DNA of 64,000 nt from Blumeriella jaapii (GCA_009599575.1 VWND01000007.1:248001-312000); one strand, 5' to 3'; shown: positions 11,778 through 23,752, counted from the first letter of the stretch. Notes: generated from the sequence alone by a model not told the origin. Program-made: numbers and translations.

Positions 11778-14700
11778 CGTTTTGTTTTCCGTGAGCCAAA
11801 AATTATGGGCCACAACTTTGACACGATCTGACCGACCGCAAGATTTTCTTCTTAGGGAAACTAGATCGATCTCAAGCACAACATTCACAGCTCACACGCT
11901 AAAGCGACTGTGTATCCGTATCCGTGGCCAACACCGCTTGCCTATCCGTGAAGGCGACAGGTGTTCTCGGTGCCACCGATCATTCTGTCTACAAGGACAG
12001 GAAAATTGCCAAATTTCCAAGTCCAACTGACCGAATGGCCAATTGGCATAAAGATGTGAATATCATCACCGTGATTATCTGCTTAGTACGACTTCGTTCA
12101 CGTTGATTTAACACGATCGTTATATCGACTATAGTTTGGGCCTATTGGACCCAAACAGGCAATTTTGAAACGCAGGCAAGGTCGTACATAAGATACACTG
12201 GGTCCAAGTCCTAGCCGGCCAGAGACTCTGAAAAAGCACGCCTAATTGCAGCAGAGGACAATTAGTCAGTTGGGATTTAAAGATTACTCGTACGAACAGC
12301 AAGTCTGTCCCCAATGCTGCAAATCATCCAAAACCGCATGTGGGCCACTTGTTTGTGGAGCGTTTATGGTTTCGCGGAAGTGCGGCAAGATGTGTAAAAT
12401 CGTACTTCGTACGAAGTATAGGACTTCCAGCGTGGGGACCAACCTTGGCTGCACGAGTAGGGCAAGCTTGAGAGCGAGATTGGAATCGGATTGTAAAGGG
12501 GTTTTGACGTTTTCCAGAGCAGGCACAGGGCAGGAAGTGGGTTACTCGGTCGATGTGTGTAAAAAGCCTTGTGCTCCACCGACACCACCCTCTGCCAGCA
12601 CCGCAAGTATTGGCTTTTAGACTTCGGGATACTCATCTAGGATTTGACGATTCCATCGCACGATTTGGTACACCATGCCAAGTCTGCTCCTATACGAAGT
12701 ACGCGCGAGGTACAGACGGCGGAAGCGAGTCAAGGGTCTGAACGTCCTCAAGCTCCAGGTTGGTGCCTGCTGGCAAGCTGACTCGCACGTCAGCTTCTTC
12801 TTCTACGCTTCGACGGAATGTCGATCAGCAGCTGGTGATTTAACTCTATTACTTTATTGCGAGCTGCTCTTCCTGGGTGAAGATCTCGCACATCGGGGGG
12901 GGAGTAAGGTTAATGCAAAGCTTCGCACCAGAACAAAAGGACTCTTGGACCAAATCGATGCCGGTAGCGTGATGGGGAGGCTGGATTGGGATGTGCTTCG
13001 TGTCTGGGAGTATTGGCCGGCGTGGTGCACGCCGTCGCGATTGGCCGCAAAGGGCAAGGCTGCGAAAAGAAACGTGAGATGTATGTGATCTGGGGGCAGA
13101 TCTCTATCGACGACACTGGGACTGGCAAGACAGAAAACAAGGCGATCTCGCTTCTTCCCCGACCCAGCGCCTCGGCGGGCTCCACGACGACAGGAAGTTG
13201 CCGATGTCGATACCGTGCACCACCATCTATTTTTGGCGGGTTGGCGGGATATCAACATCGGCAAGTTCCAAGACACACCGCAACCGCGCGTAGCGACGAA
13301 AATAGCAGAAAAGGGCAGATCATAGTCGTGAGTCGTGACTGGGGATGCGAAGAAGAAAAACGAACCTCCCCATTGCTCCACTCTTGCTCATCTAGCACGA
13401 ATCGAACCTGGGAGAAAAACAAATGCCAGGAGTGTCGGCTCTGGCGAGCGCAACCAGCGCTCCAGGATCACAACACTTGTTGCTGATGCGAACATGTGTC
13501 ACAGGAACCTCATCTCGTTGAGTGCAGCCGAACCCGGTATAGGTGATCCATCACCCTCACTCGGAAGTTGACGGTACTGTAGATGTTTTCGAGCATGACA
13601 TGCTCCAGGTTCAACTGCCGCGAGCGTCTACACAAAGTTTTCGCAATCCCCCCTATTGGCACCAAGTATTCGCTTAGACTTCCGAAAGCTGGATCGGAAT
13701 GAACACATCACTTGAATGCGATTCCGAGGTGAAAACGCTGATCGCGAAAGCCGTTGGTTCATTTTCACACGAAGAAACGCATCTCACTGTGTGAAAGCAA
13801 GTTGGAATCCTCGAGTGATCTAATGGCGTCTGGGCTTGTTCGACAGCCAACCAACAGTCGTGCCGTGCCTACAGTACTGTACTTGACAGAAAAGTTATGA
13901 GTACCACGTTTTTCTATCTTTACAGTCGCACCGCACTGTTTTGTCACCTAAGCGTATTTCTGTTAACTTTCTTATGCGTCGATTTCCATTCGGGACAAGC
14001 TCTAAAACAGCAATAGTCAGTCCACTGCTGCCACGGCCATCGAAAGCCGATCTACTCGCACACAACTTTTACAACCAACATCGTTGCCCCATATACAGTA
14101 CATGTGAGTCTCCCTTGCCGGTAGTACACATCACCAAGTTCCGCACTAGATCGAGAAATCACCCGTCCAGGAAAAACGCCAGCCATCATTCTCCCGGTTG
14201 CCTGGGTGGTGCGCACCTCACAAGAACGCAACCCACGTCCTAATCAGTCACCGGAGAACTAGCAACTGCCTTTCCGTTGTTCCAGAAAAAAAACCATAGA
14301 GTGCATCTCCACACGATCGCAGGAACCCAGTTGGCAAGGAAAACCTGCGATGCTCACAGCGTCGTGAAGCTCTTCTCGTGGTACGGCACGATGCCGGCGT
14401 CGGCTTTCCTGATCTCCGCTTCGGTGCCTTTCTGCTAAAACTGATTTTGAAAAAAAAAAAGGGGGAAGGGGATACAAGGCACAAGCACCGTTGTAAGCAG
14501 GTCGTTGAGCAGCCAAACTCCCTGGATATCTGTCCCAGTCCGGTAGAAAAATCGGGGGCCCTCCAGACGTACCCACAAAATAGGGCAAAAAAGCAAAACA
14601 AACTCCCACCGAGGTGGGAGAAGAAAAGCCTCTGTAATGGGTTTTCGTTTTGATCCGTGTTCGTGTTTTGGTGTCGCATGCCCCAGGTTTACCAGTTGTT

Positions 14701-14853
14701 GGTCCTCCGCACCAGTTTGCTCTGACAGACTGCAACCACTATGCCATCTGCGCCTTCTGGATGAATGTGATTGTGGGGTTGGGGTATATAAGGGTGCTAG
14801 AATTTTTGTTTGTGCGCCCTTGGATGTGCGTGGTGGGGGGCGTGGGGTGGGGT

Positions 14854-14875
14854 GGGGGGGGGGGGGGGGGGGGGG
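14854..14875 (+). repeat. 22-base poly(G) tract
   Basis: An uninterrupted run of 22 G follows several shorter G runs (from about 14834), so the strand can form G-quadruplexes. A homopolymer this long is also hard to sequence accurately, so the exact count is uncertain. Confidence 0.85.
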
Positions 14876-16154
14876 AGGATGAATGTCGTGGATGGGCCGA
14901 GTAAGCAAGTTGCGTTCGGGGTTAGTTGCTCGCACGCACGCGGCTGTTGTTGACTATTACGAGCGCGTATTACTGCAGCGGATCTTCTAAACTACCGGCT
15001 TGAAACCTCAAAATCTCGAGGATAATTGTTATCACTGAGAGCACGAGGGAGAGCCAGTGGGCGATGGCCGGACCTCTGGATACGGTTGAGCGTTTCGGCA
15101 TGGTGGGCTCGCACGTAAGTTATAACACCCATTACTTTAGTGTTGGAGAATATCATCACATCTCGATAAGTAATCCTGCGGGTCCTGAATGAGCTCTCTC
15201 GAAAAGACTGATCTCTTTGAAAGTAATCAACATAAGCCTCTACATTGCAAGCACCGAGGAGATTGCTACGTGAACAAGAACTGCTTATCGATGTGAATCA
15301 CGGCCTCGAGTGCCTCACATAGGTACTACTACTACATCTGTTTCAGGAAGCCAGGACGTGACCTAAATCGCAATTTTCATCTCAGCAACTTCCAAGTCCG
15401 AGAAACAGGGCTAGAAAGGGTAACACGAAAACAAGGCTTCGAACAGAACAGGAAATTCCTCAAGCCCAGCTTAGCCGACGACCCTCTTCTTCCGCTTCTC
15501 TTCCTGTCTCTGGATGGGTTCGCAGAACCAACCAGATCGCATCTCGTTGCTTCCGAATAAGAGCTCCACCCTAGGCCAAAGAATCGCGGAGCTTCAGCTT
15601 CTTGAAGCGGAGCCACCAGACGGAATCGCGTGAAAAGGAAGGACGGTATGGCTGGCCACTCGGGATATGCTGAACGTTACAAGAGACCAGGTTCTTGCCA
15701 ATCGTGTGGGGCAGAATCGATGTCAGTTACACTACTTTTACCTTCTGGTGTGTATTGGCAGGAGAGCCGCAAGATGGATAGTCAAACTGGGTCGATGATG
15801 TCACGCGGAAAATGAAATGTGGGAGAGAAGTGAAGTTGAGTGTGACTGTTTTTCATTTGATACGGCCGTTGTTTTAGTCAATACGGCCGGCCGTTGTGTT
15901 AGTCAACAACATACTCAAGTAAGAGTACCGCAATAGCAGCCGGCCAGATGATACAGCTCCATTCTGGGCTTCAAACCTTTGTATGGAGGACACTCATGTG
16001 CGTCGGGCACCAACTCGGTTGTACTGCCTGGGCGCCAGTGTCCTGTAAATATGGGTTGTGGCGTCCAAGGGTCATAAACATACACGCACATAGTCTTCCA
16101 CAAGGCGAGTAATTCACACATTTAGACCCGAAACCCTAAGCTCTGCTTCCAGGG

Positions 16155-17189
16155 TCATCTTCCTAGTAGCTTGTTGAGCTCCTTCCACCTTTTCTCTGCC
16201 AAGCTGACCAGTTCACTCATCTCTTCGCTTCCGACGATGGTACCTCCCGACTTCGATATCCCCAGTAGTTTTGTCTTTTTGCTGCCAAAATCCACAACAA
16301 CCGTGATGCTCTCGTCGCAAAGGCTCTCCTCAAACGTGTCCGGGTCGACAAGTATCCAGTGCTTCTTGTCCCGAGCCTGTGCTTGCTCCTTCGCCCTGAA
16401 AACCAGCGTAGTGACGGCAATTGGCAACCCCCTCAATGTAAGCTTCTTCGAGTCGGACACAGAGTCCTCGCAAAGAATCATTTCGCGATCTGCATCCCAG
16501 TATGCCTTCGGGAGCCGCACATCCTGCAAAGCTGATACGACTGCGGCCCAAGCCGCATCGAAAGGGTTGCCGTCGAGTGAGATGAATAGGATATCGATAT
16601 ATAGAACCCAGAATGCCTTGACCTCCGACTCCAATTCCTCCGGCTCCTCTTCGTCCATCCGGTCTTGGTCGCTCAGGTCTGGCGGTTGATACCAGATCCT
16701 TAGCTCCTCGCCGTCAACCAGGCCACTCGAGTACAGCAGCGAATAGATCCTCGTGCTCAATCCTTGCGCCAACGTACTTGGGGGTTGACCGGGGAGAAAT
16801 GCGGGCGAGCATCCTGTCGCCAGCTCAATGTTGGGGACGAGCAAATCCAACTCTTTCGCCTCGTTGTACCCCGGTTGCGACGAAGGTGCAGTCGACGCGT
16901 TGTCCACTCGATACCCCGCCACATTGCTCGCAAGCAGAATCTCGCCCCGGATCCCACAGACGACGGTCGTGTCTCCTATCCGTACCACGGCGCTGCCCTC
17001 GGCATGTGTCAGCGAGCCATTGTTGATGTGCGGTGTTCTAAATTGGGTGGGGGTTCTGCCGTTGGCACGCGTGGAATGCACGCTGGAGGAGGAGGGCTGG
17101 AGATGCGCGAGGAGGTATGGGTGCGGAGAGAGCTTTGCAAAGGTTTCCCTCGGGAAGGACAGGGTCGAGGGAGGGCCGGCGGACGACAT
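16155..17189 (-). CDS. RRP43: Exosome complex core subunit RRP43 (RNase PH fold)
   Basis: Core ring subunit of the RNA exosome, which processes rRNA and degrades RNA 3' to 5' in nucleus and cytoplasm. The single exon encodes 344 residues. The N-terminal SFPRETFAKLSPHPYL opening, GRTPTQFR and a segment with SAVVRIGDTTVVCGIRGEI match the RRP43/RRP42 branch of RNase PH-like subunits. The second half has the VDIDILFISLDGNPFDAA-type stretch (here YIDILFISLDGNP) and a final DFGSKKTKLLGISKSGG strand pair. These eukaryotic ring subunits are catalytically inactive in known structures; I infer the same here. The frame stays open 43 codons upstream, but the ATG at 17189 begins the conserved part and is the likely start. 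RRP43 fits better than RRP42 or RRP45 because of the N terminus; paralogue assignment is by memory. Confidence 0.88.
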   Translation of the reverse strand: MSSAGPPSTLSFPRETFAKLSPHPYLLAHLQPSSSSVHSTRANGRTPTQFRTPHINNGSLTHAEGSAVVRIGDTTVVCGIRGEILLASNVAGYRVDNASTAPSSQPGYNEAKELDLLVPNIELATGCSPAFLPGQPPSTLAQGLSTRIYSLLYSSGLVDGEELRIWYQPPDLSDQDRMDEEEPEELESEVKAFWVLYIDILFISLDGNPFDAAWAAVVSALQDVRLPKAYWDADREMILCEDSVSDSKKLTLRGLPIAVTTLVFRAKEQAQARDKKHWILVDPDTFEESLCDESITVVVDFGSKKTKLLGISKSGGTIVGSEEMSELVSLAEKRWKELNKLLGR

Positions 17190-18909
17190 TGGGGAGGATG
17201 ATGGAGATGTATGTTTGTTGCTCAGACGAGGCGGAAGGCTGATGAAGATGGATGTCTTTTTCTGAGCAGGGAAGAGGAGCGACTGTGACGAAGCAATGCC
17301 GGGAGCTCGGTTGGCCAATCAGAGGGGCTCTTATGCGAGGCTGACAGGCTGTCAAGAGATTTATGTTTGCATGATCCAAATTTGATATTTCGCATAAATA
17401 AACGTCCCGTGCTACGCATCTGTTAATTTATAGACACTTACGGTGGTATAATTACGATACGTCAGAAACTTAAGCGTCCGCTACTCTTTCCAACCCACAC
17501 CCGAGCCGAGTACTGTAACCAATATCGCAATCACCAGGCGATTATCTCCGGACCAAGCTGCGATGCGATGCGACGCAATGCGATGCAATAGATGACTTGA
17601 AGTTGCGCAAAAATCAACATACCTTACCTACCTACCCTACCGGTACTTCTACTTATGCAATGCCCTGCCTGGCCCACCACCCGAGCTCCCGCATCGTTCG
17701 CGATCGCAAATAAACACCTCTAAGCGAGAACGGCTGGGCGAATCAACATCAATCTGTTACCGCCCATCTGCATGCAGAGAACACCGACGTACAGGCTTCT
17801 ACTGCTTGCATTGGCTGCAGGTCTCGCAAGAGATACAATATTGCGACGCTTTGGGGTTTGCGCAAGCTCTCGGATTGGGCGAATCGATTACACGATACTT
17901 ACAGAGGTAGGCAGCCTACCTATCCACGGGAATGGCTTCCAGTACCGAAGCATGTATTGAGTGTTTTCTTTACGACGATGTTTTCCCTCTTTGGTTCTTC
18001 TACATTCACGTCTTGTTTCCTTTTCAAACCTCTCCGGCTTTCCATCCACTCGAGTTTTCCTTTTCCCGATCGTTGAGGTCTAAGCAAGCAAGTCATCACT
18101 CGCTTTCCTGCTCTGCTGTCTCTGGTTCTGGTGTCTTCTGACTTGTGCTTGTAATGGCAGCTACAGCACTAGCGCTTCGATAAGGCGGTATTGGCTACTG
18201 CTAGTACTGGGGAAGAAATTCAGGGCCAGGGCTGATAGATACAGATTCGACCTGAACCACCGTTGAAGTTTCGTCGCCTCCTTGCTGGACATGAAAAATG
18301 CTCATTCGCTCAATCCGACTGGCTGAAGCGGAACTCTGTACCATGTAGCATTTAGACGACGGATCTTTTTTTCGGCTAAGATTCGATAGACCCAGCGGTT
18401 GAGGTGACAATTGCCTCCACCTGCAGGATCAGCGCCGTGGCACTCGAGCTGGCCGCAGTCCCCCACACCGTTCCTTGCGGACCACCGCATACATATTGAA
18501 CCGTAATCTGTTAATCCATGAGCGACTCCGCTTCTCTGGGCTCTATACTGTATGTTGCTGTTCGCTCTGTTCTTTTCTCTCGTCAACACTCGCTCTCGTT
18601 TGCCTTGGGACGATCGGGTAGTCTGGTGTTCCTTGCACCCCTGCATCTGATCATTTGCTTGATTTGAAGGACTTGTACGCATTACGCTGCCTTCACTAGG
18701 ACTACTTAATTCCAATGGCTTAGTGTATCGAGTCCGTATATCCGCTTTGTCCGAGTAGACATCAGAGGTGTGGAAACTCAAGATCGCGTTGCGACTGCCG
18801 TAAGCTGACAACGTATCACAGGCGCTCGGCACCTAAGCATCTCTCTGGAACCCAAATCTGATTTCCAGATAGAAATTCCTGGGATTCAAAAGATTCAGCT
18901 GTGAGAAAA
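17190..18909. other. Shared divergent promoter region between RRP43 and ferric reductase
   Basis: No supported gene. A 62-codon frame at 17772-17960 (+) has a hydrophobic N terminus but no continuation I trust. Pyrimidine-rich DNA precedes 18100. Three HGATAR motifs occur upstream of the ferric reductase (CGATAA 18178-18183, TGATAG 18233-18238, CGATAG 18384-18389). Iron-responsive GATA repressors of the SreA/SRE type bind such sites, but six-base motifs are frequent by chance, so this is only suggestive. Confidence 0.4.
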
Positions 18910-21360
18910 ATGTCAGCTTCCGGAGATATGTCTGCTGTAAGGGTTGGTTCCCAGACACTCGTTGAGCTGGCGAAGCGCATAGAAATTCCCCTCACCGCGA
19001 CAAGTCCTCCTGGATTAATCGAAGCCAACACAGTCGATCCTTTTAGCAAGTCCGGGAAGTATGCTCTGGGCTGGATATACTTTGGCTTGGTTCTGGTTGT
19101 GCTCGTAGGCATCACAAGGTGCTATCATCTCTGGACCGACAAGCTCAGGCAGGCGATGCACAAGCACGAGGTGGAGCAGCAGATGGTCACCTATTCTCCG
19201 GACGCGGATTATGCCATGGGAAACATCGGAACGGGTGGGACTGGGCAGCAATTCTTCCCTCGAGGAAATGATGGGCAAACTATGGTTTTCACTAGAGGAC
19301 AATCGCATTGGTCTTCAATCGGCGTCGTGAACGATACACTAGCTTTGTTCCGATGGATATTTTACCGACCAGTCCCTGAGATCAAATGGAAGAGAAAGAC
19401 GATCCTCAGCTTCCCCTCATTGGCAGTAATTGCTATTCTGGTTATTGCAACGGCATTCGTGACTCTGTACTGTTTTCTGCCGCAGCCGCTCTACTGGCAG
19501 AGCATTCGTTATGGATCGCCGCCACTAGCAGTTCGAGCCGGTATGATCGCAATCGCAATGACACCCTGGATAGTGGCGACAAGCATGAAAGCCAATCTCG
19601 TCACCATGATCACAGGGATTGGTCATGAGAGACTCGGGGTCTTCCATCGATGGGGCGGATACCTGTGTCTGTTCTTGTCTTTGGTCCACACGGTTCCGTT
19701 CTACGTCCAGCCTGTTTGGGAAGACGATGGGATGACTGTGTTCGCAAAGCTCTATCCTCCTGGCAACGGAGTTATATACGGAAGCGGAATTGCATGTCTG
19801 GTTCCACTGGGCTGGCTCTGTGTTGCCTCCTTGCCTTTTCTACGATCGCTGGCCTATGAGCTTTTTGTTTTGCTCCACATCCCAGTCGCTGTCGTCTATG
19901 TTGGTATGCTGTTTTGGCATTGCAAAAACTATCTCGCGTCCTGGGACTACTTGTACGCCACCATTGCTATCTGGGTGTTTTCGTACATCTTGCGAATGTT
20001 CAATTTGAACTGGATGAAGCCGTGGAGAAATGCGTGGCTGATAGGAGACGAAGCTGCCATCACTCTGATGGCCGAGGACGCTATCAAGGTAACCGTACCG
20101 ACCCAGATGACCTGGAGACCTGGCCAATATGTCTACCTGAGAATGCCAGGAATCTCGGTTTTTGAGAACCACCCTTTCACGATCTCGTCACTTTGCAGCG
20201 AGGACTTCCCATCGGAATATGGTGATCTCTACAGAGACTGCACTCTTGTTTTCCGCCCCTTTGGTGGATTTACTCGTAAGGTACTGGAAACTGCTATCGA
20301 GAAGGGCCCATTCAAGACATACCGCGCTTACCTGGAAGGCCCCTACGGTGGCATGCAACGAGAACTGGCTGCATTCGACACAGTCATCTTGTTTGCCGGG
20401 GGAAGTGGCATAACGGCCATTGTCTCTCAACTGCTGAATCTTATCAAGAGAATGAGAGATGGCAAGGCCGTGACGAGGAAAATCGTGGTGGTCTGGGCTT
20501 TAAAGAGATTAGAAGCCATGGATTGGTTCAGAGAGGAACTTCGTATTTGCAGAGAATACGCTCCTCCGGACTCTGTGACCTGCCAGTTCTATGTGACAGC
20601 TGCCAAGAGGCAGCAGAAAAATGGTGTGAGCGAAAGGGCACCGAGGCCCATTAGCAACATCTTTCACGACAAGCTTGACGGCTTTGTCGCTGGGATCGCA
20701 TCGAAAAGAAATTCGCAATACTTCCGAGATGAGGCCCAAGGGGATGAGGATCGTGAAAAAGAACTTCGAAAAGAGGACGAGGACGCCATCACTTCCCTCC
20801 CACAGCCCAAACACCTACAACACAAAGTGTTCTCACCACCTCCTGGACCTCTTCCAAACGTCTACAACAATAGAACGACGTCCTACGTGTCCTCTTACAT
20901 GCCCTCCGAGCCCTTTCCGCCCCCTCAGTCAGCTTTCGCGCCTCCCCCGCTCAGTCCCGAGCCAACACACCTCGATGCCGCACACACGCGGCACAAAACC
21001 TCCGACCTGCACATCCAGATCCCATCCGAGGCAGCGCCGACCACCTTTGGCTTTGGGTTCCCGACCACGCCGACCGACTTCCAGAAGAGCCTGATGCGCT
21101 TCGCTTTCGTGGGCGCCCAGAAGAAGGAAGGCTGGTCGACGGAGTACGGGCGGCCGGACCTAGGCTACATGTTGAAGGAGATGGCGACGGGCGGGGTGGA
21201 CGGCAAGGGCATCTTTGGTCGGCGGACGTGTGTGTTTGTGTGTGGGCCGCCGAGCATGAGGGTTGATGTCGCAAATACCGTGGCGCGGTTGCAGGCCCAT
21301 ATCTGGGGGGATGATAGCAAAGATGAGATTTTCCTACATACGGAGAACTATGCTATCTGA
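18910..21360 (+). CDS. Ferric/cupric reductase transmembrane component
   Basis: Plasma-membrane metalloreductase of 816 residues that moves electrons from NADPH via FAD and two hemes to extracellular Fe(III) or Cu(II), feeding reductive iron uptake. Single exon. Several membrane helices span about 55-360. Paired heme ligands with 14-residue spacing are visible: H246/H260 (HRWGG...SLVH) and H323/H337 (LLHIP...FWH). The FAD motif HPFTISS begins near 421. NADPH-binding pieces follow: LEGPYGG, FAGGSGIT near 500 and a C-terminal CGPPSM near 790. A Pro/Ser-rich insert of roughly 130 residues with no family similarity interrupts the NAD domain (about 610-720). There is no obvious cleavable signal peptide; the first helix starts near residue 50. 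The ATG at 18910 is the first in frame. Confidence 0.93.
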   Translation: MSASGDMSAVRVGSQTLVELAKRIEIPLTATSPPGLIEANTVDPFSKSGKYALGWIYFGLVLVVLVGITRCYHLWTDKLRQAMHKHEVEQQMVTYSPDADYAMGNIGTGGTGQQFFPRGNDGQTMVFTRGQSHWSSIGVVNDTLALFRWIFYRPVPEIKWKRKTILSFPSLAVIAILVIATAFVTLYCFLPQPLYWQSIRYGSPPLAVRAGMIAIAMTPWIVATSMKANLVTMITGIGHERLGVFHRWGGYLCLFLSLVHTVPFYVQPVWEDDGMTVFAKLYPPGNGVIYGSGIACLVPLGWLCVASLPFLRSLAYELFVLLHIPVAVVYVGMLFWHCKNYLASWDYLYATIAIWVFSYILRMFNLNWMKPWRNAWLIGDEAAITLMAEDAIKVTVPTQMTWRPGQYVYLRMPGISVFENHPFTISSLCSEDFPSEYGDLYRDCTLVFRPFGGFTRKVLETAIEKGPFKTYRAYLEGPYGGMQRELAAFDTVILFAGGSGITAIVSQLLNLIKRMRDGKAVTRKIVVVWALKRLEAMDWFREELRICREYAPPDSVTCQFYVTAAKRQQKNGVSERAPRPISNIFHDKLDGFVAGIASKRNSQYFRDEAQGDEDREKELRKEDEDAITSLPQPKHLQHKVFSPPPGPLPNVYNNRTTSYVSSYMPSEPFPPPQSAFAPPPLSPEPTHLDAAHTRHKTSDLHIQIPSEAAPTTFGFGFPTTPTDFQKSLMRFAFVGAQKKEGWSTEYGRPDLGYMLKEMATGGVDGKGIFGRRTCVFVCGPPSMRVDVANTVARLQAHIWGDDSKDEIFLHTENYAI

Positions 21361-21983
21361 ATGATGTGCGCTCGGAGTTATGGTACCCGCTTCTACACTG
21401 TAATTTAATGCGTAAGAATGACGATAAAACGAAGGAGTTTCTCCATGTTGTTTCTGTGAATTGGTGAAAGTCTAGTGAACTCTATCTAATGCTCTAGACA
21501 CTCTCGCATGCAAGATAACGAGGGAGGAGTGAGTCGGGCTGTGAAATGGAGATGAATCTTGCGAATGCTATCGGTAATCTGTACGTAGCAATCCCACAGA
21601 GGATGGGACTGTCTTGATAAAACAGACTTCCACAATCTGAGATGTACCATCCACTTCGAACTACTCTTTCCAACCTCGGGTCTTCATGGGCAGTAGATAC
21701 GGGACGGGTGCGAAACGTTGGTCTGCCGTCCAACAGAAAGGAGGTCTGATGAAAGACTCTCTCACACATGGCTCTCGGTGGCCAGACAGAGCCGTGAAGG
21801 CGGTGGTCGGACGGATGAGCTGGTGTAAAGTAAACAAGAGTTCTCGGCTAGAAGAATTTGAGAAGGTTGCGGTGTTGAGCCCACCCTAGTCCCAACCAGG
21901 GTAAGCCCCAGCTAGCCGAGCCGCACTAAGTTTCGTCCTCTCGGCCCAGCTACAAAAAAGCTCAGCTCTTCGACACCGACATC
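21361..21983. other. Intergenic region upstream of MRS6
   Basis: 3' flank of the ferric reductase and promoter of the Rab escort gene. CCACCCTAGTCCCAACCAGG and CAGCTACAAAAAAGCTC stretches precede the start. No ORF worth calling. Confidence 0.5.
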
Positions 21984-23752
21984 ATGGAGCCTCTCAGCGA
22001 AACCAAGTGGGATGTTGTGATATGCGGCACCGGCTTGCAGAATTCTCTCCTCGCCCTGTGAGCATGGCTCTGTCCCTGGGACTCGTGGATTATCTCTGAC
22101 TGACCTAGTTGTCTATGAAGAGCCCTGTCCCGTTCTGGCAAGAAGATCCTCCATGTCGACCCGAATGATTACTATGGCGGCGCCGAGGCGGCGTTCAGCC
22201 TGCAGGACCTTGACGACTGGATAGACAAGGTGAATGGAGGTATGATCTCTCGTCCTCCAGCTCTTGTGGTCGAAGCTGACACGGTCCAGATCCTTCCAGC
22301 CCTTTTAGAAATGCCTCGCTATGGAAGGCAGCTGTCAGAAGCTCAGACGACCCTAAGCTGTCTTTTTCGAGAGCATATAACCTCACTCTCTCCCCACAGA
22401 TCATCTACGCCAAATCGAAACTCCTCTCCCAGCTTGTGTCGTCCAAGGTTTACCGCCAACTGGAGTTCCAGGCCGTTGGAAATTGGTGGATTCTCGACGG
22501 ACAGGACGGCGCTTCCTTGAAACGGCTACCAAACGGGAGGGAAGACATATTCCAGGACAAGAATATCGACAACCGCGCCAAGCGGAGCTTGATGAAGTTC
22601 TTGAAGTTCGTCGTCGACTACGAGAACCAACCTGATGTCTGGCAAGCCCATGGTGATGGCGGACTCTCCGCATTTCTCTCGTCGCAGTTCAAACTACCTC
22701 CACACCTGCAGACTGTCATCGGAGCTCTGACGTTATCGCTGGATTCTGCTGATAACACACTTGTCAAATGGTCTCTGCCGCGCATCTCTCGACACCTCTC
22801 ATCGCTCGGTGTCTTAGGGCCTGGATTCGGAGCTGTTGTGCCAAAGTGGGGTGGCGGTGCTGAGATATTACAAGTCGCCTGTCGAGCTGGAGCTGTCGGA
22901 GGTAGCGTCTATATCCTTGGAACCGGTGTGACAGGCTCCAAGGCTTTGTCTGATGGAGATCGTACTGAAGTCATCCTTTCAAATGACGAGGTAGTGAATA
23001 CCAGACACTTGGTTCAGACTTTCAAAGGGTCTTCTCAAGGCGCAAAGCGAGTCTCCAAGGTCATCGCAGTGGTCTCGTCGCCTCTGACCACGCTATTCAG
23101 GAGTACTGTGGAGGGATCCCCTTTGGCTGCGGTCTCAGTCGTGGTGCTTCCTCCAGACACCCTTTTCATAGAGGATATACCTCAGCTCAACCCGATATAC
23201 CTAATGGTACACTCAAGCGAAACAGGCGAATGCCCAAGCGGTCAATGTTAGTATCCCTCGTCTTTTTCTATTAATATGATCTCCCCGCATTCATGATGAT
23301 TCAACTTATGAATACTTATCTACATTGTCTGAACTCCATTGACGATAAATACCTCTGACATACTGATGATGCTCTTATCTCTCCTCTAATCTGCGTTTAT
23401 GATTATGATGGACCAAATTGCTAAAAACTATGCAGGTGTTATATACGGCACGACCTTGCACTCCAACTGTAGCAAGACACTGCTGGAGGCCGCCCTGTCA
23501 ACATTCTTAAAGTCGTCTGAAAATGCCGGGGAGCTCTTGTATACTCTCTACTACGAGCAAGAGCAGACTTCGGAGTCTACGGGTGATTTTTCCGAGGCTT
23601 CCATCGACTTGGCATTCAATGACGAGATGCTCGACAATGTCGAGTCGCAGTGGAAGTCTATCGTAGACCAGGCAGACTCAGCTTCCTACATGCATTTTGA
23701 GGACCGAGAAGGCGTGCATGAATATGAGGATGAGAATGTTGAAGACTTTTAA
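21984..23752 (+). CDS. MRS6: Rab escort protein / Rab geranylgeranyltransferase component A (GDI family)
   Basis: Presents newly made Rab GTPases to geranylgeranyltransferase II and delivers them to membranes, so it is essential for vesicle traffic. 488 residues from four exons: 21984-22057, 22121-22239, 22290-23246 and 23436-23752. Phases match at all joins; the first two introns are 63 and 50 bp and the last is 189 bp. The N terminus has the dinucleotide-fold-like motif WDVVICGTGLQNSLLALALSRSGKK (the GDI/REP variant of GxGxxG), then HVDPNDYYGG. The LSFSRAYNLTLSP and SSKVYRQLEFQAVG segments are diagnostic of REP rather than GDI. FGAVVPKWGGGAEI is the conserved FxxLYPxYGxGEL-like segment of the family, here strongly diverged. 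An acidic tail ends the protein. Confidence 0.9.

Larger units (their letters stand above)
5358..16154. other. 10.8 kb gene-poor, simple-repeat-rich block
   Basis: I find no gene here that I can support. Open frames up to about 175 codons occur, but they overlap on opposite strands, are low-complexity or begin without plausible exon partners. Examples are 12854-13381 on the minus strand and 9249-9722 on the plus strand. The block carries many different microsatellites (GTATGTGT at about 6078-6155, GAGG at 7262-7295, CCTGT at 7662-7705 and 9177-9202, GTGA at 8098-8230, TTTCTGG at 10010-10038), a 22-base G run (14854-14875) and numerous GTACTGTAC-type motifs. Its first few hundred bases are the 5' region of the C2H2 gene. 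The block may hide fast-evolving or non-coding genes that cannot be recognised by eye. Confidence 0.6.

Noticed and set aside
12854..13381. Minus-strand open frame of 175 codons
   Set aside because: Low-complexity Ser/Arg/Pro translation, antisense overlaps of similar length, no family resemblance and no exon partners.
13380..13480. A tRNA-like sequence (GAATCGAACCTGGGAG resembles a reverse T arm)
   Set aside because: The T stem does not pair, and no matching D arm or acceptor stem is present.
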